Positions 1 to 9,106 of a stretch of 64,000 nt of DNA are shown in pieces (within the stretch, counting starts at the first letter, position 1; each line of letters starts with the position of its first letter). A program made the position numbers and the translations under genes. Source of the stretch: Trissonchulus latispiculum (taxonomy: Eukaryota; Nematoda; Enoplea; Enoplida; Ironidae); the NCBI GenBank assembly GCA_030248195.1, contig JASAND010016527.1, forward strand, positions 1 through 64,000, in the 5' to 3' direction. The notes under the pieces were generated by a model. The model was given only the letters and a program-made list of their open reading frames with translations. It had not been told where the DNA came from and did not search any database.

Positions 1-112
1 AGCTCACCGACCGTTCACGACGACCCAGAACACGTCAGACTGATTCAACGTCAATATTTTTCCCTTTATATGCATTATTAGACTGCCTGTTTTTCCAATG
101 GTGCTACAAGTT

Positions 113-478
113 CTATTTATCTCTAACCCGCATCTTGTATTGTAACCGCTTGAGAGGGCTTGTTCTCCTAATAGAATGTAGTAAAGTTCCGACTTCTTGC
201 CCGCTAAGTTCTAATATCCACTTAAGGTAATCCAACTCTTCGAATGGTACAGGAATGATTTTTAATTTTCCGTCGTAAGACAGTTTCCATACTTCGACCA
301 AAACGGTTCCATCCAGAATTCCCAAGTACGGAGAGCCAAAATCGTCTAGGAAATTAACTTCTACAGAGCGAGCGTCTTCAAGTGCTGCCCTTGTGGATGA
401 AAAATTAGATTGACTGCTTGCCCAACTTTCACCTTTGCAGCCTTTAGGTTTAACACCAAACCAGCACCACCAGAACAT
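113..478 (-). CDS. Small tryptophan-rich element protein, left-arm copy, 121 aa
   Basis: The ATG at 478-476 is the first in frame; the frame is open further upstream, but only from a non-ATG codon that overlaps the TATA box. The protein opens with a cluster FWWCWF at residues 2-7. An acidic/aromatic middle includes VNFLDDFGSPYLGIL, and the C-terminus is basic. No signal peptide or membrane segment is evident. The family is not recognised. A diverged paralogue at 3608-3898 shares the W-rich start and the VNF..FG.P.LG.L core, so it looks like a real gene family of this element. A TATA box lies about 75 bp upstream. The inverted copy at 3124-3489 is interrupted. Confidence 0.6.
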   Translation of the reverse strand: MFWWCWFGVKPKGCKGESWASSQSNFSSTRAALEDARSVEVNFLDDFGSPYLGILDGTVLVEVWKLSYDGKLKIIPVPFEELDYLKWILELSGQEVGTLLHSIRRTSPLKRLQYKMRVRDK

Positions 479-555
479 TTTTGAAAGAGCGCTTTTGTAA
501 CCGACCGTTCGCGATGACAGACCAAGCCCAACTGACGCGATATCACGATTTACAT

Positions 556-567
556 CCTTTATATACC
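556..567 (-). promoter_or_regulatory. TATA box of left-arm tryptophan-rich gene
   Basis: The minus strand reads GGTATATAAAGG here, about 80 bp before the ATG at 478. The inverted copy is at 3036-3046. A diverged paralogue at 3608 has the same arrangement: TATA box, then a leader ending in GAACGGTCGGT, then ATG. Confidence 0.6.
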
Positions 568-873
568 TTTTCAAACCATTCCTTCAGTACCTACAGCACA
601 CTACTAGTACGCCCACACATACTACCAGTCATACACCCAGTCATACTGCTAGTTTCTTTCATATATCCTGTACGCCCACATCAAACACCCAGTCATACAC
701 CTAGTAACTCCCTGCCATACTACGAGTCATATTCCCAAGTCATCCTGTCAATTCCCCGATAATCCCTATTCTTTTGATGGAGTCACTCATGTCATACTCC
801 GTGTATACACCGAAGCTTTTAATCGTCCATCCACAATCGTACCATGTTGCTTTCCGAACGTTACTAATCCTAA

Positions 874-949
874 GTTTCGTATTTGAGTCACTCCAAATTA
901 GTGCCGAGTTAACACCGAGCTTACTCCGAACCTGCTCCGTTCTTGCTCC
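874..949. repeat. Degenerate 11-bp repeat tract, left arm
   Basis: This is the inverted copy of the tract at 2627-2702, made of units close to GGTGTTTACTC or GGAGCAAGAAC in 11-bp register. It lies 3' of the left zinc-finger gene. Confidence 0.6.
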
Positions 950-976
950 ATTTATGTGTTTTAACCTTACTTGTTC

Positions 977-1525
977 TTATTCTTCCTCGTCTACGCCTTG
1001 TGCTTTTTCAGGTAGTACTACCGTGCCCAGATCAGTGTTCTTTTCAATTGCTCGCTTTAGGGCTTCTTCCTCGGTCGAAAATTTGTGCTCGTAGTCTGCC
1101 TGCTCGTCCATAACCTTTTCAATGAGTGGGTCGTCGAGGAACTGTTTGCAACGTTGGATGTGAGAAAAGATAAGCCTGTTCAACTCTGCCCTAATTAGGG
1201 GTCTAAGTTCATTGTACGCCTCAACTTCAGCTGTAGCCTCGGTATTACCATCTGCAAGGTACTCCTGGGTTAAGCGTCCCATTCTTCGTTCGTATTTCTC
1301 CTCCGCCTGTCGAACAAGCTCGTCCCAAAACTCACCAATCGGTCTTACTGTACTGCCAGAATCATTGCTCCTTGAGGACTCCGTGCTTGCATCTGACTCA
1401 GAATCCTCGTAGTCTGGTTGGGCACTGTGAACGTTCTGTACATGACGCTGTAGGTTAAATGCTCTGGTGAACATCTGACCACATTGGCCACACTGGTAAG
1501 GTTTATTGTAATCACAACTAGACAT
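977..1525 (-). CDS. C2H2 zinc-finger protein of element A, left-arm copy, 182 aa
   Basis: The ATG is taken at 1525-1523. The longer frame up to 1546 has no upstream ATG, only TTG. The sequence is identical to the right-arm copy (2051-2599), where the domains are described. The two genes are divergent around the palindrome centre, so their promoters face each other across about 500 bp. Confidence 0.75.
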   Translation of the reverse strand: MSSCDYNKPYQCGQCGQMFTRAFNLQRHVQNVHSAQPDYEDSESDASTESSRSNDSGSTVRPIGEFWDELVRQAEEKYERRMGRLTQEYLADGNTEATAEVEAYNELRPLIRAELNRLIFSHIQRCKQFLDDPLIEKVMDEQADYEHKFSTEEEALKRAIEKNTDLGTVVLPEKAQGVDEEE

Positions 1526-1769
1526 CTTGTTCTGATTGAGTTTCAATGTAAGCTTTATAGACTTGGTGTCTCGTTGCCTTTGTTGTTCGCGCTTTTATTG
1601 ATTTTGCTTAATGTACTTTGTCGCTTTTATTGATTTTCAGTAAGAGTCACTCCGAGCAAACACCGAGTTAACACCGACTAAAGACGGAGTAAACACCGAG
1701 TAATCTAGGAGTAATATTGGGAATTTATAAATACAATTTCAGCATTTATTGGTTCACTGTACTCGAAGT

Positions 1770-1806
1770 TAGTCATGTCTATATTGGTGTCCAATCCGAC
1801 GCGACG
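1770..1806. other. 37-bp centre of palindrome A
   Basis: This is the only sequence between the two arms. The arm ends read ACTCGAAGT (to 1769) and ACTTCGAGT (from 1807). A single strand could fold into a hairpin with at least 1.7 kb of stem and this loop. Such a short unique centre is typical of an inverted dimer formed at a molecule end or by template switching; that is inference. Confidence 0.85.
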
Positions 1807-1861
1807 ACTTCGAGTACAGTGAACCAATAAATGCTGAAATTGTATTTATAAATTCCCAATA

Positions 1862-1933
1862 TTACTCCTAGATTACTCGGTGTTTACTCCGTCTTTACTC
1901 GGTGCTAACTCGGTGTTTGCTCGGAGTGACTCT
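1862..1933. repeat. 11-bp phased repeats upstream of zinc-finger gene, right arm
   Basis: About six units close to ACTCGGTGTTT follow one another at 11-bp spacing between the palindrome centre and the zinc-finger promoter. The inverted copy is at 1643-1714. The 11-bp spacing puts every unit on nearly the same face of the helix. A regulatory or packaging role is conjecture. Confidence 0.65.
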
Positions 1934-2014
1934 TACTGAAAATCAATAAAAGCGACAAAGTACATTAAGCAAAATCAATAAAAGCGCGAACAACAAAGGC
2001 AACGAGACACCAAG

Positions 2015-2024
2015 TCTATAAAGC
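2015..2024 (+). promoter_or_regulatory. TATA box of right-arm zinc-finger gene
   Basis: TCTATAAAGC lies about 30 bp before the ATG at 2051, leaving only a few bases of 5' leader if transcription starts at the usual distance. The inverted copy is at 1552-1561. Confidence 0.6.
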
Positions 2025-2050
2025 TTACATTGAAACTCAATCAGAACAAG

Positions 2051-2599
2051 ATGTCTAGTTGTGATTACAATAAACCTTACCAGTGTGGCCAATGTGGTCA
2101 GATGTTCACCAGAGCATTTAACCTACAGCGTCATGTACAGAACGTTCACAGTGCCCAACCAGACTACGAGGATTCTGAGTCAGATGCAAGCACGGAGTCC
2201 TCAAGGAGCAATGATTCTGGCAGTACAGTAAGACCGATTGGTGAGTTTTGGGACGAGCTTGTTCGACAGGCGGAGGAGAAATACGAACGAAGAATGGGAC
2301 GCTTAACCCAGGAGTACCTTGCAGATGGTAATACCGAGGCTACAGCTGAAGTTGAGGCGTACAATGAACTTAGACCCCTAATTAGGGCAGAGTTGAACAG
2401 GCTTATCTTTTCTCACATCCAACGTTGCAAACAGTTCCTCGACGACCCACTCATTGAAAAGGTTATGGACGAGCAGGCAGACTACGAGCACAAATTTTCG
2501 ACCGAGGAAGAAGCCCTAAAGCGAGCAATTGAAAAGAACACTGATCTGGGCACGGTAGTACTACCTGAAAAAGCACAAGGCGTAGACGAGGAAGAATAA
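2051..2599 (+). CDS. C2H2 zinc-finger protein of element A, right-arm copy, 182 aa
   Basis: One N-terminal C2H2 finger (C-x2-C-x12-H-x4-H, about residues 12-35) is followed by a Ser/Asp/Glu-rich linker. A helical, charged domain begins FWDEL and contains EAYNELRPLIRAELNRL and a later KVMDEQADYE segment. The C-terminus is acidic. The 166-aa protein at 45140-45640 in element B matches along the whole length. From memory, proteins with this finger-plus-helical layout occur beside Maverick/Polinton genes in invertebrate genomes; a DNA-binding or regulatory role is inferred from the finger only. The start is ATG at 2051, just after the TATA box at 2015. The frame upstream has only TTG. Confidence 0.78.
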   Translation: MSSCDYNKPYQCGQCGQMFTRAFNLQRHVQNVHSAQPDYEDSESDASTESSRSNDSGSTVRPIGEFWDELVRQAEEKYERRMGRLTQEYLADGNTEATAEVEAYNELRPLIRAELNRLIFSHIQRCKQFLDDPLIEKVMDEQADYEHKFSTEEEALKRAIEKNTDLGTVVLPEKAQGVDEEE

Positions 2600-2626
2600 G
2601 AACAAGTAAGGTTAAAACACATAAAT

Positions 2627-2702
2627 GGAGCAAGAACGGAGCAGGTTCGGAGTAAGCTCGGTGTTAACTCGGTGTTTACTCGGCACTAATTTGGAGTGAC
2701 TC
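2627..2702. repeat. 11-bp phased repeat tract downstream of zinc-finger gene, right arm
   Basis: Seven consecutive 11-bp units drift from GGAGCAAGAAC to GGTGTTTACTC and GGAGTGACTC. The GGAGCA form is the same word that makes up the long arrays in element B (for example AAGGAGCAAGT), which links the two elements. Confidence 0.65.
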
Positions 2703-2880
2703 AAATACGAAACTTAGGATTAGTAACGTTCGGAAAGCAACATGGTACGATTGTGGATGGACGATTAAAAGCTTCGGTGTATACACGGAGTATGACATGA
2801 GTGACTCCATCACGCAAAAAGAATAGGGATTATCGGGGAATTGACAGGATGACTTGGGAATATGACTCGTAGTATGGCAG

Positions 2881-3012
2881 GGAGTTACTAGGTGTATGAC
2901 TGGGTGTTTGATATATGATATTTGATATATACAGGATATATGAAAGAAACTAGCAGTATGACTGGGTGTATGACTGGTAGTATGTGTGGGCGTACTAGTA
3001 GTGTGCTGTAGG
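2881..3012. repeat. 12-bp phased repeats upstream of right-arm tryptophan-rich gene
   Basis: Units such as ATGACTGGGTGT and ATGACTGGTAGT repeat at 12-bp spacing just before the TATA box at 3036. The tract is interrupted near 2910-2945 by an AT-rich stretch absent from the left arm, one of the main length differences between arms. Confidence 0.6.
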
Positions 3013-3035
3013 TACTGAAGGAATGGTTTGAAAAG

Positions 3036-3046
3036 GTATATAAAGG
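3036..3046 (+). promoter_or_regulatory. TATA box of right-arm tryptophan-rich gene
   Basis: GTATATAAAGG lies here, followed about 50 bp later by a leader containing GAACGGTCGGT. A paralogous promoter at 3531 has the same order. Confidence 0.55.
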
Positions 3047-3123
3047 ATGTAAATCGTGATATCGCGTCAGTTGGGCTTGGTCTGTCATCGCGAACGGTCG
3101 GTTACAAAAGCGCTCTTTCAAAA

Positions 3124-3489
3124 ATGTTCTGATGGTGCTGGTTTGGTGTTAAACCTAAAGGCTGCAAAGGTGCAAGTTGGGCAAGCAGTCAATCTAATTT
3201 TTCATCCACAAGGGCAGCACTTGAAGACGCTCGCTCTGTAGAAGTTAATTTCCTAGACGATTTTGGCTCTCCGTACTTGGGAATTCTGGATGGAACCGTT
3301 TTGGTCGAAGTATGGAAACTGTCTTACGACGGAAAATTAAAAATCATTCCTGTACCATTCGAAGAGTTGGATTACCTTAAGTGGATATTAGAACTTAGCG
3401 GGCAAGAAGTCGGAACTTTACTACATTCTATTAGGAGAACAAGCCCTCTCAAGCGGTTACAATACAAGATGCGGGTTAGAGATAAATAG
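3124..3489 (+). pseudogene. Tryptophan-rich gene, right-arm copy, broken by a stop codon
   Basis: This is the inverted counterpart of 113-478. The third codon, TGG in the left arm, is TGA here (3130-3132), so translation from the same ATG would stop after two residues. The rest of the frame stays open to 3489 with a few substitutions. Either this copy is dead or a downstream start is used. It shows that the arms have begun to diverge. Confidence 0.6.
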
Positions 3490-3530
3490 AACTTGTAGCA
3501 CCATTGGAAAAACAGGCAGTCTAATAATGC

Positions 3531-3593
3531 ATATAAAGGGAAAAATATTGACGTTGAATCAGTCTGACGTGTTCTGTCGTCGTGAACGGTCGG
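3531..3593 (+). promoter_or_regulatory. TATA box and shared leader of the second tryptophan-rich gene
   Basis: CATATAAAGG at 3531-3540 is followed at 3571-3593 by a leader that matches the one at 3082-3104 with only a few differences, ending GAACGGTCGGT. ATG follows at 3608. Conservation of this leader between paralogues that differ greatly in protein sequence suggests that it has a function, such as a start-site or translational element. Confidence 0.55.
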
Positions 3594-3607
3594 TGAGCTC
3601 TCTCGAA

Positions 3608-3898
3608 ATGTACTGGTGGTGTTGGTTCAGTGTAAAAGGTAACGAAGTGGAGGTTTGGAACTACAGCGCGCCCAGCTACTTCACCACGGAATCAGCAGTT
3701 GAGGATGGAAGATCGGCGACATTTAATTTTAGAGGGAATTTTGGATTGCCATTTCTGGGAGTTTTAGAAGGACCCGATTTGGTAGACCTCCGGATGGTAG
3801 ACCAGAAACAAATTCCAATTACTGACAGTCTTGCACAAACCCTGGGAACCAAGCTTCGCCTCCACCTCTGTCCCCCTTATCCCAACAGTCCTCTTTAG
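3608..3898 (+). CDS. Second tryptophan-rich element protein, 96 aa
   Basis: It starts MYWWCWF, like the gene at 113-478, and aligns through FNFRGNFGLPFLGVLEG. After that the sequence differs and ends PNSPL, so the C-terminus may be altered or normally joined by splicing. The start is the first ATG after the TATA box and shared leader. No known family is recognised. Order and orientation match the right-arm paralogue, suggesting tandem duplication within the element. Confidence 0.5.
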   Translation: MYWWCWFSVKGNEVEVWNYSAPSYFTTESAVEDGRSATFNFRGNFGLPFLGVLEGPDLVDLRMVDQKQIPITDSLAQTLGTKLRLHLCPPYPNSPL

Positions 3899-4374
3899 GG
3901 CTACCTGTACATATTTGTTAATTTGTGTGTAAGTAGTAAAAGAAAACACTAAAAATAATGAAACTAAAAATACCAAAAACATTAGGGCCGGACTAGTAGT
4001 GAAGGTAGGTACGTAGGTAGACTAGGTAGGTAGGTGTCCGGTAATGGGCCGACGCCGGGTCCCAAGCCCCGGGGGAAGAACGCAGAGGGACGGCGCGTAA
4101 TGAAAGGTTACTGGGTGTGGCATCCGGGAGAACTAGGTGTATAAACAGGGTGTTTGACTGGTGTTTGGTTGGTAAGGGTAATAACTGGATGTAGAACTGG
4201 GTGTCAGAACTAGGAGTATAAACTGGGGGAACAACCAGGAAGAACTAGGAGTAACTACTAGGTGAACTGGGAGTATGTATCGCGAGCAAGGACGGAACCA
4301 AAAAACTGGCAGTAGGGCGGGTCAAAGGTCATTCCCTCCCGAAGTGGGGCCCGAAACGGCCGCCATATACTACT
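3899..4374. other. Right flank of element A: GGTAGGTA tract and 12-bp repeats
   Basis: No coding region is supported. About 3990-4035 is rich in GGTAGGTA, and 4036-4100 is GC-rich. From 4110 to 4260 there are about ten degenerate units such as AACTAGGTGTAT and AGAACTGGGTGT at 12-13-bp spacing, like those at 2881-3012. The element border probably lies between 4260 and 4375. Confidence 0.5.
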
Positions 4375-5294
4375 GGGGCAACTAAAAAAGGATCCCTGGA
4401 TATTTTTGCGTAAAACACGTCCACTAAGTGGAAACCCTCTAGCATAGCAGATGCTCCACAATCGCTGGAAAAAATATGGTCATGTTTTTGCAAAAACTAC
4501 ATTTTTTATGATATCAGTTCACGGGATAGCAGTTGGAAGACCATCGTGCCTCGGATAATCGCCCCCGACGAGACCTTCAAATGGACACCCTCAGTTTAAT
4601 TTTACGGCTTGCCCAGCTCAAGAAATCGTGGATTATTTGATTTCTGCAAAAATGACAAGTTTTCAACGCCAAAATAAGGAACTCATCTACAGCTGCGCTC
4701 TTATTTAACTTAAAAGAAAGCATATTTGGAAATGAATTTTCTTTCTTTCCTTCAGAATAATATTTCTTTCTTTCTTCTTGCAATAAGCCAAAGTTAAGGC
4801 AAAGGTCAAAAGTTTGAATGACAGGTGACACATTTTAGAATTGACATTGTGTGCAACAAACGCACACAGCGTTAGCTGGGAAGGATTGAATTACACTTGA
4901 CCTTTACTTTAACTTTCTTTCCTCCTTCTTTCTTTTGAAAGATTCTTTCTTTCTTTCAAAAGAATCTTTCTTTAAAATCTTCTTTTCTTTAAACTTAAAT
5001 ATGAGCGTAGCTGTATAGCTTACAACAGAGATAAGTTAGAAAGTTGCTTCCAAAAGCAAAAATGTAGAGCTCAACGATATCTTTCAAATGAGTATAATCA
5101 TAACTATGCAGCTGCTGCTCAACTGCCAGAAATTAGCAAAAACCGTCCTGAACGGAAATCTCGAAATTTTGAAGCGGGATTGCGCGGAGGATGTTAGAAC
5201 ACCAAATGAACTTACTTTGGAAAGTTTCATCAAATCTCATTTTGGTTTGAGCCGTCAACCAACAATATGTGCCCAAAAGGACTCACCACCTTAA
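4375..5294. mobile_element. MITE family 1, truncated inverted copy
   Basis: The sequence matches the reverse complement of 58746-59400, including the blocks around the words GGATCC and GCGGGATTGCGCGGAGG. It ends at 5294 with CACCACCTTA, the inverted-repeat end seen in other copies (CTTAAGGTGGTG). The other end is missing. No protein is encoded. Confidence 0.7.
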
Positions 5295-5389
5295 GTTACA
5301 TCATGTTACATGTTACATGTTTAAACATCTGTGGCATAAGTGTGCCGTGTTTATATTCAGCAATAAAAATACTACATACTGTAGATTAC

Positions 5390-7828
5390 CGTATCAAGAT
5401 ACTCATTGATTAGTCGTTCGATAACCTTGGCTGTGTTCGGAGCGAATTCAGACGGTTTCAATAACACGCAGTTTCCTAAAATGTGAAATAATAATAATGC
5501 CTAAGAATTAAGGATAAAACACTGACACGGTAGTTTATGAAGATTTCAGCTGATTTTAATTTCTAATTTTTAATTTAATTTTAATTTTAATAGATTATGA
5601 TCTGTGTGTTCACATTAATATGCGCAGCAGCTGAAAGGCCAGTCGAAGTCATTGACGAATCAGGAACACGTACCAGGAATGGTTGAATCGTCACAACAAA
5701 GGGAAGCATAAATTGCTATGTTACGTATGTTATGTATAGGACAGTGTATACAGGCATTCCAGTGCTTTTGTTCTTTCATTTCATTATTTACCAGCAGCAA
5801 TTGCAGCTACTAGTGGTTTGAAGCAAAGGGCAATCTGGAAGTTCCAAGGAGAAATAATCGCCACAACTCCATACGGTTCTGGTTTGACAACTGCGTCGTC
5901 GAAAAGAAATTGAAAACCTCGCTTCACCTAAAACATTGATTTTAAGCAAATTTATCAAAATTTAAAACAAAAAGTAAGATTTGTGGTGCTAATCTGCTAC
6001 ATTAGATCCCTGAATCTATTCTATTTACACAAACTATATAACAGCAAACAAATGGCACCTTTAGAATGCAAAATTTCCGACACACGCAACAAGAATTTTC
6101 CACAGAATGGTATTGGAATGACACATTTTTAATAAAGCACTTCGCCTTTTTTGCAGTTTCAAGATATATTTTTTATACAAAAATTCGCAATAAACATTTA
6201 AAATAAAAATTCATGAAAATAAGAGTGTAGATGCGGACTTTTAAACTGTATCACATCTCTAAAAAATGAATGAAGTTAGAACTTAAAAAATATGAAAACT
6301 GCAGGGTTTATCATCCTTGGATATGGTGATTGTGATCACACGTTTGTGATTGATATAGCGTCCCTCCCTGCTATTATTATTTCTGGCAACGAGATCAAAG
6401 CGGTTCTCGCCGGCCTCATTCCAAACTCTAAACGCCACATAGATACACTCCTTTCCTATTACGTTGTGTACGCCAATAGTTATGGTGACGCCAATAGCTA
6501 AAGCTGAGCAGCTTCTCAGTTTTGAGACTGTGTATGAAATGGTAAATGACGCTTTCTGTTTGTGTTCAACTTACATGTTTCTCGGCAGTCCAGAGTTTCA
6601 AATTAGCGATCGCTGCGTTCACTTCATTGAGAACTCCTGCGATTTGAAATAAGTATGCGTCGTGAGTAGTCTGCAATAAATATACACTGATGACTTGCAA
6701 ACGGAATGTAGAAGTATCCGGGTCACGAAAACATAAAGGTTACTTTTTCATGGGAATTAACGCAACAGTGATTTCATCGTTGCAAATCGTCAAGGCTTCC
6801 AAAAAAATTTGGTCCAGAGATGGTGTTTCTTTGATCATTTATCTCAGCAGCAGATACAATTATGTAACTATGATAACTATGATAACTATGATACAATAAC
6901 TAATTATTTATGTAACTAAAATTAACACAATGTTTTCGACCATTCTAAGTTCAACAATCACAAAATTTCTAATTAGGTGTAATTAGCTTATTTCGAATTT
7001 TTGATTGAAAATGGGTACCATCTGGTGATAAGTGGTGGGGCGCTCACTATAAGGTTAAAGCAATCATAACGTTATTCGGGCATTTATATTAAATATCATT
7101 ACGTCTGATTCCAGCGTGCCCAGGTTTTAGAGTCCAACTTATTAAGAATCTAAATGAATCTATCTTATATTTCACCCGTTTTGCCTAGAGTATATTACTC
7201 TTTTTATGTCTTGATGATCTGCCAGACAGAGTTCCTCGGAGTTTTCCTCGATCAAGGCCTTGAGCTTTCTTAATTGGTCCATCCTGTATTGAAATGGGCG
7301 GGTTTTCTCCGATGAAAACGTCCGACGTAGGTGTGACACTATCTAAACATGTAACAAACTACAAAATGATAAAACAAAGCTGATGGGCAATTGCAACAAA
7401 TCAACAAATTCCGAAAGAAAGGTGGAGGTATACTGTAGTTATGTGTCACTTAAACTATTTCAGAAAAAGTGAATAATGTCAGAATTATAAAAGGTTTTTA
7501 ATATTCTGCATAGTTTTTTATGTCCTTTGATGTTCTAATGGCAGTTTTACTGAAGCAAGGCAGAAGAGAAACCTTGAATTCTGTAATGTCAGAAAGAGTT
7601 CTTACAAGTGTGCAGGCATGCTCATAATTTTGGCGGTGAGGTGACTTGCAATAAAGCCTAAAGCTGGCCAGTGCCAGCCGATCGACGAAAACTTCGGGTA
7701 CCCAAAACTTCGTCCTACAGTTAGAATTTCAGAGCTCGCTTAGGCTGCATATTACAAATACTCTGTGCAAGTTACAATTATTGGTAATTACATACAAATA
7801 AACTTACAGATAAAACGTCGTTGCTCAT
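5390..7828 (-). CDS. Aldehyde dehydrogenase 3-type gene, N-terminal exons 1-5 (partial)
   Basis: Five exons on the minus strand join in frame: 7828-7808, 7342-7199, 6670-6575, 5927-5792 and 5475-5390. All have GT-AG borders, and together they give 161 codons. The product has [15 protein letters not shown] (about residues 13-27), the [17 protein letters not shown] cofactor-binding start, and [18 protein letters not shown]. These are hallmarks of the ALDH3 branch, NAD(P)-dependent enzymes that oxidise aldehydes to acids. The catalytic Cys and Glu motifs are not in the window; their exons must lie left of position 1. Element A therefore probably sits in the intron after exon 5. Exon 1 is only seven codons (MSNDVLS), chosen as the in-frame ATG exon with a good donor. 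Confidence 0.85.
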
Positions 7829-7966
7829 CCTGCTATTGTCCCAATCTAAACATGAAAATAATCAATAAAGATAGGAATAAAAGCAGTATAGTCAAGAAGG
7901 ACGATGGGGAATTTTTGATAGCTGGACAAACAAAGTAATTTTTAACTGCTACCTTTAATCCAGTCG

Positions 7967-8740
7967 GTTTGGTACACTTACGCAGAATCCACTAACGCAG
8001 AAAAGATTTCAAAACTCAAAATTCCACTAACGCAGAATGACCTTTAGCAAATCTGAGGTTTCCACTTGCGCAGAAATTAGGACTGAGAGAGTATGTAGCT
8101 AGAGTATTATCTATTTTGCCACGAGTATTTTTTAATTTACATTACGATCGAAGTGGAATTCGTGTAAAGTTAAACACAAGCACCTTCAGTCGAAATTTAC
8201 ATTTATAATTTCAAATTAGTGGTATGTGATCTTACACCCTGGCAGGCTGAGTCTCACTTTGCAACAGACCACCTTCTCTTTTTTGCTCTTTTAATTACTG
8301 TTCCCACTTTGCACTAATTTTCCCACTTTGCAACTATAGATAAAATTTGACAAAAAAGAATAATAACGTTACAGGAACTGCTCATTGTTGCACTACACTG
8401 CTTAGAGAGATTCATTTTTAATTTTGTTTTCAAATCCCGAACATTTTCACACATGCTTTTCAGGGAAATTTATCGAAATTGATTATTTTGTAATGTTTCA
8501 TATTGTAAGAATTAACTAAAAATTTAAATCCTAAATCAAATTCCGATTTGCACTGCATAAAAATGAAGAAAGTGCTATGCGTTAAAAATATAGAAGTTAA
8601 CATAAATTAAAGGTGTTTCTGCGTTAGTGGAAACTCCAGTTTTGTTCTTTCTGCGTAAGTGGAAACTTGAGTTTTGACATTGACATTAAACCGAGAACAA
8701 TGGTTCTGCATTAGTGGATTCTGCGTAAGTGGAATACACC
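7967..8740. mobile_element. TIR element (MITE) with 9-bp target duplication
   Basis: Inverted ends contain CACTTACGCAGAATCC then CACTAACGCAGAA, and the same word recurs inside each end. ATCCAGTCG flanks both sides (7958-7966 and 8741-8749), a 9-bp direct repeat that looks like a target-site duplication. This fits Mutator-like or Merlin-like transposition. The interior is AT-rich with no ORF. Confidence 0.75.
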
Positions 8741-8815
8741 ATCCAGTCGATGGTGCTGTCAGGGATAGCAATTTTTGAAATTTGTTTGTGTTGGGAAGGC
8801 TGACATTGGCCAATT

Positions 8816-9106
8816 GGGCTGCGTTGCAAAAGATTCTCCTAAGTGCCCTCCTAGAGGGTATACTTAGGAGGATGTCTGGAGCTGTCTAGGAGGAAGTTAG
8901 GAGACCTCCTAAACCCGTTTCAAAAGATTTCTCCTAAGTTTAGCTGGCGCTGCTCCTAAACTTAGCCAACTTAGGAGAAAAGTTAGGAGTGGTGGATAGC
9001 ACTCCTAGCTTAGGAGAATCTTTTGAAACCCGATTCTCCTAAGTGAGCACCTAAGCTGAACTTAGGAGCGCTCCTAGGCTTAGGAGAATCTTTTGCAACG
9101 CGGCCC
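8816..9106. mobile_element. Short palindromic MITE made of CTCCTAAG repeats
   Basis: The ends read GGGCTGCGTTGCAAAAG and, inverted, GGGCCGCGTTGCAAAAG. Between them the word TCTCCTAAG and its reverse complement recur many times. No exact target duplication was seen. Confidence 0.7.

Larger units (their letters stand above)
1..4260. mobile_element. Element A: palindromic virus-like/Maverick-like element (left part off window)
   Basis: Positions 1-1769 and 1807-3601 are inverted copies of each other. Paired coordinates sum to 3576 near the centre and 3602 near the outer end, the difference being a few small indels. Each arm carries, from the centre outwards, a C2H2 zinc-finger gene, a short-repeat tract and a tryptophan-rich gene. 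A second tryptophan-rich paralogue starts at 3608 on the right, and the matching left copy would lie off the window. The right boundary is uncertain: motif-rich DNA continues to about 4260, and an unrelated MITE begins near 4375. The element lies just beyond ALDH3 exon 5 and is probably intronic. The zinc-finger gene is homologous to the one at 45140-45640, so elements A and B are relatives. Assignment to the Maverick/Polinton lineage is inference from that link. Confidence 0.7.

Noticed and set aside
2030..2050. Longer N-terminus for the zinc-finger protein
   Set aside because: It would need a TTG start only a few bases after the TATA box; ATG at 2051 is better placed.
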